Of a stretch of DNA of 64,000 nucleotides, positions 1 to 9,226 are shown piece by piece. This stretch comes from Niallia sp. Man26 (GTDB lineage: Bacteria > Bacillota > Bacilli > Bacillales > Cytobacillaceae), in assembly GCF_022049065.2 (NCBI RefSeq), contig NZ_CP095744.1, positions 496,001 through 560,000 on the forward strand, read 5' to 3'. The notes beneath the pieces are model-generated. The model had not been told where the DNA came from. It did no database searches and saw only the letters and a list, made by a program, of their open reading frames with translations. Numbering within the stretch: position 1 is the stretch's first letter; the number at the start of each line of letters is the position of its first letter. The translations under genes were made by a program, and so were the position numbers.

Positions 1-64
1 AGTTATCTCCATTTTTCTTAAAAACTCTAACACTAGTTCCATTTATCAGTGAGAACACAGCCAA

Positions 65-98
65 CAAAAAAACAAGCCAGAATCAAATTCCGGCTTGT
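65..98 (-). terminator. Rho-independent terminator of the PadR gene
   Basis: Arms ACAAGCC and GGCTTGT face each other around a short loop. Read on the minus strand the hairpin is followed by a run of seven T. It lies just past the stop codon of the PadR gene. Confidence 0.75.
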
Positions 99-102
99 AC
101 TC

Positions 103-639
103 TTATATTTCCTCATTCTTTAACCTGTTTATAAGCTCTTCCATCCAATGAATGGTATGTTCTGTTCTTGTTGAGTAATACCCGCTGATAAAATTCAACA
201 GTTTTTCTTTATCTGGGTAGAAGTCGACATTATCAAATGTCTTAATTTCTTCCCAGCGCGTTGTGAAGCTGACGAGCTTCTTTTCTAAAATCGAAATGAT
301 TTTATCTCGTTCTACGTATTTCAAATTCGATAAACCTACAAGCATATCGGTGATGGCATCGGCATTTTCAAAGAGCTTGTAAATTTTCTTCGGCAATTCT
401 TCCCGACCTTTATGTGTTATACCAAAGACTTGCTTATCCGGTCTGTGTTCCTCTTTAATAATTTCAACTATCTCAATTAATCCTTGCTTAACCAGCGATT
501 CGAAATGATAGTAAAGCTTGCTTTCTGTCAATCCGACAAGCTGATCAAGGGGAATAGGTGCTGACAGCTGTTTTTTGATTTTATAAGGATAATTATTACC
601 CTCCATCAATCTGCTTAAGATAAATATTTGAATGGACAT
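103..639 (-). CDS. PadR-family transcriptional regulator (178 aa)
   Basis: This is a PadR-type repressor with an N-terminal winged-helix domain (about residues 1-80, including TESKLYYHFESLVKQGLIE, the typical recognition-helix/wing segment) and a C-terminal helical domain resembling Vir_act_alpha_C (about 95-175) that normally mediates dimerisation. It lies 43 bp downstream of a YhgE/Pip-like membrane-protein gene on the same strand, so the two probably form an operon. A perfect 22-bp palindrome upstream of that operon is the likely operator, which would make this an autoregulated repressor of the membrane protein, as is common for PadR pairs. The ligand cannot be read from the sequence. Confidence 0.85.
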   Translation of the reverse strand: MSIQIFILSRLMEGNNYPYKIKKQLSAPIPLDQLVGLTESKLYYHFESLVKQGLIEIVEIIKEEHRPDKQVFGITHKGREELPKKIYKLFENADAITDMLVGLSNLKYVERDKIISILEKKLVSFTTRWEEIKTFDNVDFYPDKEKLLNFISGYYSTRTEHTIHWMEELINRLKNEEI

Positions 640-682
640 TATTTAAGCTCCTTAAAGGCTAATTATCCTTATTCTAGCAAAC

Positions 683-1867
683 TTAAGCTGTAATTTCAGC
701 CCCATTTTTTGATGCTGCTTCTGTTTCTTGAGCTTCAAGTGGTACAGGTTTGTGAACAAATGCGACGATAGCAATATTAATTAGCATTGCTGCTGCCCCA
801 ATTACTGCCATTGACCAAATATATGGACTTGGACTGATGCTTCCATACATATTTGCAAAGTATGCCTGCACAGAGTAATACATTGGTGAAATATGACTCA
901 TCCATTCATATGGCAAGTACATCATGTCACGTGGTATTGTGGCACCATTTGCTAGTGTTTGGACTAAAAGAATTGGCAAGTTGAGAATCATCCCGCCTTC
1001 TCCTACTAAGAAAATTAAAATCGCTGTGAAGTTGAAGCAAACCATATAGTTTAAAATTTGTTGTCCTAATAAACCAAAGAATAAGTCACCGCTAGGCTGG
1101 TTCACTAAATAAGCGATTCCTGCTGCGACTAGTGAAGAAACTACGGCAATTAATAATGCAGTAGATTGTACATAAGCAAATAACCTCGTTTTGCTTGCTT
1201 TACCACGGCTCGCTTTAAAAGCAGCTACAAGCTGCATCGCACCAATCATTGCCCCAACATAGCCTGCCATTGTTAAAAACATCGGCAGCATATTATTGTT
1301 CATCCCGTCTGGAATTTCATTTATCGAGACAACATTCCCTGTATAAGCTGTTTCGATTTTATTCGCTAATTCTGCTGCCTGGTCTTCTGGAACATTAAAG
1401 TTCATTAGTACTCCTTGAGCTGTTTGCTGAGAGAATTGTGTGCTTAGTTGATTATTGATTTGAGTAACTACTGAGTTCATCGTTGACGATACAGTTGTTG
1501 CTCCTGCTTCATTAATTGTGAAATCAATGCTTGATGAAACTTCCCCTTTTTGTAAATCAGCAGAGAATGTTTCTGGTATATGAACAACTAATGCTAAGTC
1601 ATTTTTCTCTAAGTCCTCTAATGCCTGACTGTTAGACAAGTCTGTTTCAATTTCTTTAAATGGCAGATTTTCCTCTAGCTGACTTGCAATCTGTGCACCA
1701 TATTCGCCGGCATCTTCATTAACAATAGCAATCGGCAATTTATCTACATTTCCTGGGATTGCTGAATACCCTGGCAAAAAGATACCAAGCATCGCAATCG
1801 CATAGAAAATCCCCATGAATATTGCGGCAATTGCTCCCCTTGTTTTTAAAAATTGCTTAAATTTCAT
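683..1867 (-). CDS. YhgE/Pip-like ABC-2-type membrane protein (394 aa)
   Basis: The architecture is that of YhgE/Pip (ABC-2 permease-like, DUF3533-like) proteins: one N-terminal membrane helix (about residues 12-34), a large extracytoplasmic domain (about 35-195, with the family-typical stretch LPIAIVNEDAG) and a C-terminal block of about five membrane helices (about 200-375). Such proteins act in export or envelope stress and often sit beside a PadR or TetR regulator. Here a PadR gene follows 43 bp downstream. The start has a GGGG-type ribosome site on the minus strand, and the palindrome at 1893-1914 lies 25 bp before the ATG. The substrate is unknown. Confidence 0.75.
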   Translation of the reverse strand: MKFKQFLKTRGAIAAIFMGIFYAIAMLGIFLPGYSAIPGNVDKLPIAIVNEDAGEYGAQIASQLEENLPFKEIETDLSNSQALEDLEKNDLALVVHIPETFSADLQKGEVSSSIDFTINEAGATTVSSTMNSVVTQINNQLSTQFSQQTAQGVLMNFNVPEDQAAELANKIETAYTGNVVSINEIPDGMNNNMLPMFLTMAGYVGAMIGAMQLVAAFKASRGKASKTRLFAYVQSTALLIAVVSSLVAAGIAYLVNQPSGDLFFGLLGQQILNYMVCFNFTAILIFLVGEGGMILNLPILLVQTLANGATIPRDMMYLPYEWMSHISPMYYSVQAYFANMYGSISPSPYIWSMAVIGAAAMLINIAIVAFVHKPVPLEAQETEAASKNGAEITA

Positions 1868-1892
1868 AGATTACATCCCCTTATAAAAATTG

Positions 1893-1914
1893 AAGTACTC
1901 AAATTTGAGTACTT
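1893..1914. promoter_or_regulatory. Perfect 22-bp palindrome, likely PadR operator
   Basis: The two 11-base halves AAGTACTCAAA and TTTGAGTACTT are exact reverse complements. The site is directly upstream of the membrane-protein/PadR operon, where an autoregulatory operator is expected. Assignment to the PadR protein is inferred from position. Confidence 0.65.
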
Positions 1915-2003
1915 TTAATAAAGTATTTCATCATTTTATGGTATTATTCATTTGCTGTCAACTAAGAAATTCTTGTACGATGACAAGCTTTTTAAAAGCA
2001 TAT

Positions 2004-2034
2004 AAAAAAGAGGCTAGTAGTTTTAGCCTCTTTA
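2004..2034 (-). terminator. Terminator of the yndJ-like operon
   Basis: The stem AAAGAGGCTA/TAGCCTCTTT is followed on the minus strand by a T-rich tract. It lies immediately after the stop codon of the yndJ-like gene. Confidence 0.8.
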
Positions 2035-2035
2035 A

Positions 2036-3610
2036 CTAGTTTATTTGTTTAGCTTCATCTCTCGTTATAATCCGATAATCGATTTTCAAAAAAGGAACAC
2101 CAAACAGCTTCATTTTATGAATCGCTGTAAGTTCTCTTTTTGTTGTTTGTTCAATTACAAAGTTTTCAGATAGCGGTAGCCTAAACAGCCATGTACCAAT
2201 TGCCAAATATATACCCGGATCTTCGCCCCCTGTGCTTGATAACTCAAGAGTGTCTGTAATGCAATCGAGCTTTAATATGCCTATCATGGTTGAGAACGGA
2301 AGAGGGAGCGCTATATTCATATAGGCTCTTCCTTGCGTTTTATGGCTGGAGTATATAGCAGTGAAAACAGTACGGCCATTGACTTTACGTATCCATGCCC
2401 TCGGAGAGTTTCTGCCATCTAAAGCTTCATTTACGCTTAGAATTGTCCCATTCATTTCCACTACTTGTTTCGATACAGGAAGATTTAACTGCTGAATTAA
2501 TCTACTGACAGGCTTATAGATTAATAGTAGCGGCTTGAACCAGCCTGCCCAATGGACTGCCGCAAACAACCGGTATTTGTCTGTATGCTCATAAAAATCA
2601 ACAATCATCGGCGGTAATCTTCTTATGTCCACAAACATGCTTAAATCATCGACGAGCCCAGACTTGGCTGTATTTTCTGGGGTTAATTGTCCCCTTATGT
2701 TGCTGACTGGAAAGCTCCAAGCAGGCTGTTTCGTTTTCGGCAGGTGAATTGCCCAGCCAATTATTCCTAGCAGTCCAAATAACAGGCAGTTCACTAAACC
2801 ATGAAAAATGAGCATAAAATCCAATGTCACATACCACTTTCCAAAGGCTCGCCCTACTGAATAGATAAGAGAAAATAGAATAGTAACACCAAGTGAGCTA
2901 TAAGAAATACGAATGAGTAATCCTTGCAGAAAGGCAGGGAATTTTGTTTTCATCGCTAAATAAATTAATCCATAAATGCCAAAAATATAGAAAATAACAG
3001 ATATAAATTCAAGCAGCGGCCAAAACGTAATACCGACAGCTACTAACATAGGTGCAGCTAATATTATCGGCACGAGGATATTATAAAGTTTGGATGTATG
3101 AATTCGGCCAAATAAACCGATCGATACTGGCAGTATAAATGCAGAATAATGAAAGTGTATTGCTGTCAGCCAGTTGAGCATGTGACTAAAACCTGTATTA
3201 ATCCCGTTTATATGAATGAAAAACCAAATTCCCCCCATAAACAGATACATCATTCCTATATCAATTGAAATCTCCGCCCAGTTTACAAAACCGCGTTTTA
3301 AAAAACGACGTAGACCTGACAATGCTACTGTAAGCGTAAATAGTAAGTAAATTATAGATAATATCATTTGTCCAGTATGTATAGTGATAACTTGCAGTAA
3401 AAGTACAGAAAAAAGCCCTGTCCAGATAAAAATAATCTGCTTCTTGTTTAGTTCCATTATCAACTGAAGTGTCATTGGTACAAGGATTTGCTGTGCTGCA
3501 GTCAATAACAAAAAATACGGCTCAGTTGTCAAAAAACAGTTTGTCAGAAATAAAATAACTCCACCAACTATTAAAGTGTTAGAGCTGTTCAGATGTGAAC
3601 CCGCCTTCAT
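2036..3610 (-). CDS. yndJ: YndJ-family membrane protein (524 aa)
   Basis: The length and layout resemble B. subtilis YndJ: about eight hydrophobic helices in residues 10-290, then a soluble C-terminal region of about 230 residues. The function of YndJ is not known. The gene is the last of a three-gene minus-strand cluster (DoxX-like, DUF4166, YndJ). Its start overlaps the end of the DUF4166 gene by 32 bp, suggesting translational coupling, and no other nearby methionine offers a better start. The cluster ends at a clear terminator. The symbol is assigned by resemblance only. Confidence 0.65.
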   Translation of the reverse strand: MKAGSHLNSSNTLIVGGVILFLTNCFLTTEPYFLLLTAAQQILVPMTLQLIMELNKKQIIFIWTGLFSVLLLQVITIHTGQMILSIIYLLFTLTVALSGLRRFLKRGFVNWAEISIDIGMMYLFMGGIWFFIHINGINTGFSHMLNWLTAIHFHYSAFILPVSIGLFGRIHTSKLYNILVPIILAAPMLVAVGITFWPLLEFISVIFYIFGIYGLIYLAMKTKFPAFLQGLLIRISYSSLGVTILFSLIYSVGRAFGKWYVTLDFMLIFHGLVNCLLFGLLGIIGWAIHLPKTKQPAWSFPVSNIRGQLTPENTAKSGLVDDLSMFVDIRRLPPMIVDFYEHTDKYRLFAAVHWAGWFKPLLLIYKPVSRLIQQLNLPVSKQVVEMNGTILSVNEALDGRNSPRAWIRKVNGRTVFTAIYSSHKTQGRAYMNIALPLPFSTMIGILKLDCITDTLELSSTGGEDPGIYLAIGTWLFRLPLSENFVIEQTTKRELTAIHKMKLFGVPFLKIDYRIITRDEAKQIN

Positions 3611-4187
3611 AAGCCATCAACCTTCCTATAATCGGATTGTGGATACGAACTTGAATCGTATAAACGTCGTTGATATCATCATACCCCTCCATAACCGTTA
3701 CTTTTCCTTCAAAAAGCTTAGGTATAGGAATTTCCCATTTTCCAAGCAGAAGGCGCTGAGCTCCAGATTGAATCTGTAAGCTCCCCTCTTGGGTAACAAT
3801 GAATTTTAAATCAGAGTAAAACAAGTTCGGTTCTCCTAAATAATCTTTTACAATCCTTCGTTTTGCATCAATCGTCATAAACGCGTTAAATTGTCTAGTA
3901 ACATGTTGAAAATAAAAGGTTCGCTCCCAATAGATTTCTTGTTCTCCATTTGGAAGCTGTTTTGCAGTGTTTCGTATCGTAAATGGAATATTGCTTCCCT
4001 CTTCTGGGAAAAGAAACTTCCAACGCACGGCCAATTTTAAAAAGGACTTGAGCCAGCTTTTTCCGCTGATGATGGACAGCATTGTTCCCCTGCCATGAAA
4101 CGGATGTTGTAGTGAAATCGAATAGCGTTCTTGCAGTTTTGGATGCAGCCTGTTGAACTCTTCACCTAAAATTTCTTTATAAATCAT
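3579..4187 (-). CDS. DUF4166 domain protein (202 aa)
   Basis: This soluble protein of about 200 residues has no signal peptide or membrane helix. It looks like a DUF4166-family protein, with the N-terminal pattern HPKLQERYSISLQHPFHGRG. DUF4166 domains occur next to, or fused with, DoxX-like and YndJ-like proteins, and the same company is seen here: 3 bp separate it from the upstream DoxX-like gene and it overlaps yndJ by 32 bp. The biochemical role is unknown. Confidence 0.65.
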   Translation of the reverse strand: MIYKEILGEEFNRLHPKLQERYSISLQHPFHGRGTMLSIISGKSWLKSFLKLAVRWKFLFPEEGSNIPFTIRNTAKQLPNGEQEIYWERTFYFQHVTRQFNAFMTIDAKRRIVKDYLGEPNLFYSDLKFIVTQEGSLQIQSGAQRLLLGKWEIPIPKLFEGKVTVMEGYDDINDVYTIQVRIHNPIIGRLMAYEGGFTSEQL

Positions 4188-4190
4188 TGA

Positions 4191-5105
4191 CTAACCCTTC
4201 CTTCTAGTACGGATACAGTTAGCAGCTGTCGGCAAATCTTTTCCAAGCTGAAAACCTACAAATGATAAAATCCACAGACTCAAGTTAAATGTTAGCGGGT
4301 TAAAGGGATGTGTCATAATCGACGGGTCTGCAATCACTGCAGACATTGTTAATATAGGGAAAATAATTAATTGAAGTGCATGCAATACAGTCTTTTTGCG
4401 GTATACTAGCCAAACTACACCAAACATTATTTCAGCAGCTCCAATGAGCCGCAATAGCAGTCGAACCTTTTCTCCTTCGATAGAAGTTAAGTGGGATAGT
4501 ATTGTCAGCTCTGCAGAATGCATCGCTAATAGCTTTGGCACTAGACCTTGATAAACCCAAACTAGAAAGAATAGTGCTGTAATGAGTGCACTGCAGCAAA
4601 ACCGTAAGTATTGGAGCCTTGGCAATTCTCCCTTTTCGAGCCACCGCTTTAATACGTCAAAACTTAAGGCAGTCCCCCAGCCAATTAGCGGTCGAAAAAA
4701 GAAATCAACCATCCTTCCAAACAGTCCTTTTTGACGTATTTCATAATCATATTGTGTTAAGAATATCATCCCTTCATCGGTGGGTAGGTATTGCCAGTAT
4801 CCCTTTCCTTCCTTAATGGGAGAAATTTTTTGGTTTGTACCAAAATGAAGGGAGGATGTTCTTGTACCGTCCTGTTTATTATGATCCCCAACGCTTTTTC
4901 CCCACCCTGCAACTTTTACACCAAAGCCAATTTTCCTTTCATATAGAAAGAACTGCGGTTCTTCTTCGGTATCTTTCGGCAAATATGAAATGGAAGAAAA
5001 CCGAATATCCCATTGCTCATGCAGTTCAGGTGTTTGTGTTTTCTTCCATACCTCTTTTAGGTCGGCTTTAATTGGAAGCTCTACATATATTGGTTTATGT
5101 TTCAT
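4191..5105 (-). CDS. SRPBCC/DoxX-like two-domain protein (304 aa)
   Basis: Residues about 1-155 look like an SRPBCC-type ligand-binding fold (start IYVELPIKADLKEVWKKTQ, with alternating strands). Residues about 165-295 carry four hydrophobic helices of the DoxX-like type. It is the first gene of the three-gene operon with DUF4166 and YndJ, which suggests a shared membrane-associated or lipid-related function, but no reaction can be assigned. No other gene lies close upstream; a hairpin and a SUFU-domain gene follow on the upstream side. Confidence 0.6.
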   Translation of the reverse strand: MKHKPIYVELPIKADLKEVWKKTQTPELHEQWDIRFSSISYLPKDTEEEPQFFLYERKIGFGVKVAGWGKSVGDHNKQDGTRTSSLHFGTNQKISPIKEGKGYWQYLPTDEGMIFLTQYDYEIRQKGLFGRMVDFFFRPLIGWGTALSFDVLKRWLEKGELPRLQYLRFCCSALITALFFLVWVYQGLVPKLLAMHSAELTILSHLTSIEGEKVRLLLRLIGAAEIMFGVVWLVYRKKTVLHALQLIIFPILTMSAVIADPSIMTHPFNPLTFNLSLWILSFVGFQLGKDLPTAANCIRTRRKG

Positions 5106-5237
5106 AACACTACCTCTAGTTTATGTGATTTATTTCACAAAATATATTAACAAAAAGCTTCCTCCGTTATAATGCCATTATATCAGCTTTCACTATTTTA
5201 TAAAGGACTTCTTGAAATTTTTTCCTCTTCCATCAGA

Positions 5238-5263
5238 AACAAGCTGCCTGTTAGACAGCTTGT
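5238..5263 (-). terminator. Hairpin after the SUFU-domain gene
   Basis: Arms AACAAGCTG and CAGCTTGTT are exact complements, just 3' of the SUFU-domain gene. The T-run on the minus strand is short, so termination is likely but not certain. Confidence 0.5.
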
Positions 5264-5265
5264 TA

Positions 5266-5925
5266 TCATAAATAAGAGTGCTTCCTTTTCATATCTGTTA
5301 CTAAGTGGGGATTGTCTCGCTTCATTTTTGCAACAAGCTCAGCTGCTCTCGCATGATCCTCTTTCAGTACCTCTAATTCTTTTTCAGTTATTCCCACCAA
5401 TTGAAGAAAATCCGCCCTGCCATGAACAGTGTCCATCCCAACCGCTTCTGTGTCTTGTACGACTAATAATGCTGTAATATCGGATTCTACTCCGATATGA
5501 ATGGAAGTTCCATTCCCAGCAATATATTGGAGCGGTTCAAAAAAACGCTGTTGTGTAAATGTATAGCGAGCTAGATTGGAGAGCATATCAAGTGACCACA
5601 TACAATCATCAAGAGTGTCTTCGTTTAATTTAATCGTCATTTCATAGCCCCATTTACTCCACTCCCCTCCAAAGGCCTCTGTATCTGTATACAGCTCTGT
5701 CATGCCGTATGTAACGATATGTTTGTATCCATGAGACGATTCGTAAATACTATAACCGTCCAAATATTGATCGCCGCCAAAAATCGCTCTTGCGTGCAGG
5801 TCTGTACCAAAATACGAGGGTTCCTGATTGGGATACAGGTTCTCAAATACAGCATCAATAGCATCCCACCCTGGTGCCCAATCTTCTTGTTCAGCTGCCA
5901 ATCTTTTATATTCTTGTTTATCCAT
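5266..5925 (-). CDS. Suppressor-of-fused (SUFU) domain protein (219 aa)
   Basis: The bulk of the protein (about residues 20-200) matches the bacterial SUFU-domain pattern, including GWDAIDAVFENLYPNQEPSY near the N terminus and a FGGEWSKWGYEMTIKL segment. Bacterial SUFU proteins are often found as immunity proteins of polymorphic toxins or as stand-alone proteins of unknown role. No toxin gene is adjacent here, so this copy is an orphan. It is a single transcription unit with its own hairpin downstream. Confidence 0.75.
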   Translation of the reverse strand: MDKQEYKRLAAEQEDWAPGWDAIDAVFENLYPNQEPSYFGTDLHARAIFGGDQYLDGYSIYESSHGYKHIVTYGMTELYTDTEAFGGEWSKWGYEMTIKLNEDTLDDCMWSLDMLSNLARYTFTQQRFFEPLQYIAGNGTSIHIGVESDITALLVVQDTEAVGMDTVHGRADFLQLVGITEKELEVLKEDHARAAELVAKMKRDNPHLVTDMKRKHSYL

Positions 5926-6560
5926 TGTATTTAAACTCCTTCCTGGGATTCCCTCATTTTATTAAGCCATATTCTCGATAATACTTGTGAAAATTTCCGT
6001 ATAGGTTTTTTGTAAATAATGTCCTGCTGGGATCCAGTTTTACAAAGCTTCCTCTCAGATACTAAAACCGTAACAAGCATTTCCTCAGAACAATTGATTT
6101 CATATTATGCAATTGTTAACTCCAGTCCCAAGCAAGCAAAGGATGACACCCACCCGTCTGTTTGCGCGCGAATACAGGCTTCGTAAACCCTTCTATGCGT
6201 TAATAATCTGGAGAAATCCATGAATCATAAAAAAGGAATGCCACTTCAACAAGTTCGTAATAAATACTAGCTTTGTTAACATTACTATGGCATAAACTCC
6301 CTCCCAAACGAATATTATTTTAATCTGTACTTACCATTTTAGCATTTACATCCAATATATGGATATAAAGAATTCTAGATTCATATTTTCAAAGATTTTT
6401 TTAAAGATTCCGAGCTGAATATTCTTTGTTCAGCTTGGGAAAACTAACTATATCGCTTGTTCAGAGCCCTTTTGATAAGTTATGCTTTACTTTAGACAAG
6501 CAAAATCTATGCTTGAACTTATTGAGTTTAATCAGTCATTTTTTATTAAGAGTATCATAG
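5926..6560. other. Long non-coding gap (about 630 bp)
   Basis: No reading frame with a ribosome site and no convincing hairpin were seen between the SUFU gene and the terminator of the next gene. The stretch may contain old gene debris, but nothing recognisable. Confidence 0.4.
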
Positions 6561-6599
6561 TATATAAAAAGCAAAGCACATTCGTTGGCGCGAATGTGC
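6561..6599 (-). terminator. Terminator of the 107-aa protein gene
   Basis: The perfect stem GCACATTCG/CGAATGTGC has a six-base loop and is followed on the minus strand by a T-rich tail. Confidence 0.75.
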
Positions 6600-6616
6600 G
6601 TTAAAGAAATAATTGG

Positions 6617-6940
6617 TTATTTGCTTTTTTTATTTTGTTTATTTCGGTATTCGTCTAACCAACGAAATAAGCGTTCCTTGTCTGCGGCTTCGGCTTTTTT
6701 CTTTCTTTCTGTATTGGCGTGCAGAAAATAAAGGATAAGCCCAACAACAGCCCAGATTGCTAACCACTTGTATGCCCAGTCGTCCATTAAGAATTGAACC
6801 ATATCCAAAATTGGCGTTTTGGAGAATGAAACAGTTCCGTCTACAAACCCATCGCGAATCCGCTTAAAATTTTCAAACATGGCAGTCAATACAAACCCGC
6901 CGTAGAGAAAATTAGAAATGGACAGAAGCACCTTCTTCAT
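6617..6940 (-). CDS. Small two-helix membrane protein (107 aa), unknown
   Basis: Not recognised as a named family. One hydrophobic helix lies at about residues 5-25 and a second at about 58-75. The C-terminal 30 residues are highly charged and lysine-rich (HANTERKKKAEAADKERLFR), consistent with a cytosolic tail. It is monocistronic with a good terminator, and the ribosome site GGAGGTG precedes the ATG at a normal distance. Confidence 0.55.
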   Translation of the reverse strand: MKKVLLSISNFLYGGFVLTAMFENFKRIRDGFVDGTVSFSKTPILDMVQFLMDDWAYKWLAIWAVVGLILYFLHANTERKKKAEAADKERLFRWLDEYRNKQNKKSK

Positions 6941-7302
6941 GTTTAAATCACCTCCGTGACAACGAAGAGTGTCCTAAAGTTTCCTTGGCGTAAGTGCGAA
7001 TAGACGACTCGGGCTAAGCTTTATTTTTTCCTGCAACACATCCCCCCTTTCAATACCACAAAAAGGAAAAACCACATAATATCCTTATCAGAATTAAATA
7101 TATTAATTAATTGGCGAAAATATTCCTATTCTATTTGAACTTTATTAGGCTTTTTAGGAGTGCTGCAAATTTTATTGGGATTTGTGTTTTGGAGGGGTTA
7201 TTAGCTTTGTTTACAGTATTGCCAGTTCCCTTCCCTGGCTATTCACTACTGCTTGTCCCTATTTTAAATTGAGACTTTCTTCGCGTCTCTTCATACCTAC
7301 AT
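6941..7302. other. Intergenic gap (about 360 bp)
   Basis: AT-rich sequence between two minus-strand units. No open frame with a start signal, no strong hairpin and no known site were seen. Confidence 0.35.
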
Positions 7303-8211
7303 CTATTTTTTTGCATCATTGTGCTTGCTGCTTTCCATACATAAGCGAATAAATTCCTTTACTACGGGAGGAAGATTCTCGCCTTTGCGTGTACAAATGG
7401 CAATAATATTCTTTATTGGCGCTACTTCAACAAACACCCTCGCAAGCTGTCCTGTCTTCACATACTCCTTAACAACTAGCGAGGACACAAAGTTAACGCC
7501 ATAGCCTGTCATAACAGAACGGACAGCCTCATTTAAGCCTGTAAACTGCAAAGCAATTTTTGGCGGCGTTACCCGATGTGTTTGACATAAGGAAAAGAGT
7601 CTTTCCCTTGTTGAGCTACCTGCTTCTCTCATGATAAAAGGCTCTTTCATAACATCCTCAAGTGATACCGTACAGTTCGCAAGCCTATGCTGCGGGGAAA
7701 CGACGAACCAAATCTCATCCTGAAAAAGCTCCCGCCACTCTACTTCCTCCATTTGCTCTTCCCTTCCGCCCGCATACATGGCTATATCCGCCTTATAATG
7801 AATCAATTCACCAAAAGCATCCTGTGAATTTCTCGTCGTAATACTAATCTCTACCTCTTCATTATCTGCTTTGAATGCTGCTGCCCATTGCGGGATTAAG
7901 AAGTTAGCAGGCAGATAGGTTGCAGCAATGTGAAGCCGTCCTTTTTTCGCTGTTTTATAGTCTTGCACAAATTGTTCTAGTTGTTTTTCATGAGCAAAAA
8001 ACAACGCTGCTTTTTGCGCTAACGTTTCTCCAAATGGGGTTATCGTAAACTTTTTTCCATTCTTATGAAACAAAGGAATTCCTAGTTCACTTTCAAATTG
8101 CTTTATTTGGCTAGAAACAGCTGGCTGACTGATCCGCAGAATTTCAGCAGCTTTAGTAAAGCTGCCAACACTAGCTACATGATGAAACAGCCTTAATCCG
8201 TGAAGGTTCAT
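7303..8211 (-). CDS. LysR-family transcriptional regulator (302 aa)
   Basis: The N-terminal helix-turn-helix (residues 1-60: SFTKAAEILRISQPAVSSQI) is the classical LysR recognition segment. A LysR substrate-binding domain with two alpha/beta lobes follows (about 88-295). The length is normal. It is divergent from an O-methyltransferase gene, the usual arrangement for a LysR protein and its target, and an AT-rich palindrome lies between them. Activation of the methyltransferase is inferred; the co-inducer is unknown. Confidence 0.9.
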   Translation of the reverse strand: MNLHGLRLFHHVASVGSFTKAAEILRISQPAVSSQIKQFESELGIPLFHKNGKKFTITPFGETLAQKAALFFAHEKQLEQFVQDYKTAKKGRLHIAATYLPANFLIPQWAAAFKADNEEVEISITTRNSQDAFGELIHYKADIAMYAGGREEQMEEVEWRELFQDEIWFVVSPQHRLANCTVSLEDVMKEPFIMREAGSSTRERLFSLCQTHRVTPPKIALQFTGLNEAVRSVMTGYGVNFVSSLVVKEYVKTGQLARVFVEVAPIKNIIAICTRKGENLPPVVKEFIRLCMESSKHNDAKK

Positions 8212-8233
8212 TTTAACTCCTCCTTATAAGTTT

Positions 8234-8247
8234 TATTTATATAAATA
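8234..8247. promoter_or_regulatory. AT-rich palindrome between divergent LysR and methyltransferase genes
   Basis: TATTTATATAAATA is a perfect 14-bp palindrome, 22 bp upstream of the LysR start. It could be the LysR-box, but AT-rich palindromes arise easily by chance. Confidence 0.3.
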
Positions 8248-8320
8248 TAAAAAACATATATTTTCTTTATGTAAAATTATAACTTACAATGGATATATAA
8301 TCCAAAAGGAGTTGGTTACA

Positions 8321-8989
8321 ATGAAAATTGATAAAACTTGGAGTTCCGTTGACCACTATTTTACGGAGCGGCTTCAGCCAGAAAGTAAAGAATTGGAGTA
8401 TGTTAGAGACAATAATCAAAAGAATGGACTTCCCGAAATTGATGTCACTCCAACACAAGGAAAATTTCTCGCCATGCTCGCACAGCTTAAAGGAGCCAAA
8501 AACATTTTAGAAATCGGCACTCTCGGCGGCTACAGCACCATTTGGCTGGCCCGCACACTCCCCCAAGACGGCAAACTAGTCACCCTAGAAACAGACCCCA
8601 ACCATGTAACAACAGCTCAAGAAAATATAAACTCAGCAGGATTAACAGATAAAGTTACTATTATTGAAGGTGACGCACTAAACACATTGCCTACATTACA
8701 AAACACAGGCTTCGGCGAGTTTGATTTTATTTTCATCGATGCAGACAAACCAAATAATCCCCACTATATAAAATGGGCAATCCAATTGGCTGCAAAAGGC
8801 GCAGTGATTGTTTCCGATAATGTGGTTCGCGACGGAGAAGTGATAAATAAGAACAGCTCCGATGAAAAAGTAATTGGAGTCAGGAAATTTATCGACATCC
8901 TTGCAGAAGATGAACGAGTTGATTCTGTTGGTATCCAGACAGTAGGAGAAAAAGGATATGACGGATTTGTATTAACATTGGTTCATTAA
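8321..8989 (+). CDS. SAM-dependent O-methyltransferase (222 aa)
   Basis: This is a class I methyltransferase of the catechol/caffeoyl-CoA O-methyltransferase type. The SAM-binding motif NILEIGTLGGYST (about residues 62-74), the acidic strand end LVTLETDP and the metal-binding segment FDFIFIDADKPNN are all present. The start is taken at the ATG at 8321 because AAAGGAG lies at the correct distance; an earlier TTG would overlap that site. It is divergent from a LysR gene that probably controls it. The natural substrate is unknown. The transcript ends at a strong hairpin. Confidence 0.85.
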   Translation: MKIDKTWSSVDHYFTERLQPESKELEYVRDNNQKNGLPEIDVTPTQGKFLAMLAQLKGAKNILEIGTLGGYSTIWLARTLPQDGKLVTLETDPNHVTTAQENINSAGLTDKVTIIEGDALNTLPTLQNTGFGEFDFIFIDADKPNNPHYIKWAIQLAAKGAVIVSDNVVRDGEVINKNSSDEKVIGVRKFIDILAEDERVDSVGIQTVGEKGYDGFVLTLVH

Positions 8990-8994
8990 TGAAA

Positions 8995-9021
8995 AAACGG
9001 AAGAGCATTGCTCTTCCGTTT
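8995..9021 (+). terminator. Terminator of the methyltransferase gene
   Basis: A perfect 12-bp stem (AAACGGAAGAGC/GCTCTTCCGTTT) around the loop ATT, directly after the stop codon. Confidence 0.85.
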
Positions 9022-9226
9022 CTCACATCATAGGGTTGTTTCCTCTTTAGATCGAGGCTTCCGTTCTTCCTTGTATCCTCCCTTAGGATGATCGCCATTT
9101 GAGAAGATAATAAAAAGAATCGAAAAGAAAACAAACAGATTTTTCAACTTAAAAACGCTTCTTTCTAGATTAATAGATATAAAAACATAACAATTATATA
9201 CCGTCCATCCTGAAAAGACAATTGTC

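Noticed and set aside
8889..9134. Minus-strand 81-codon frame opposite the methyltransferase end
   Set aside because: It runs through the terminator hairpin and overlaps a certain gene; it is a shadow frame.
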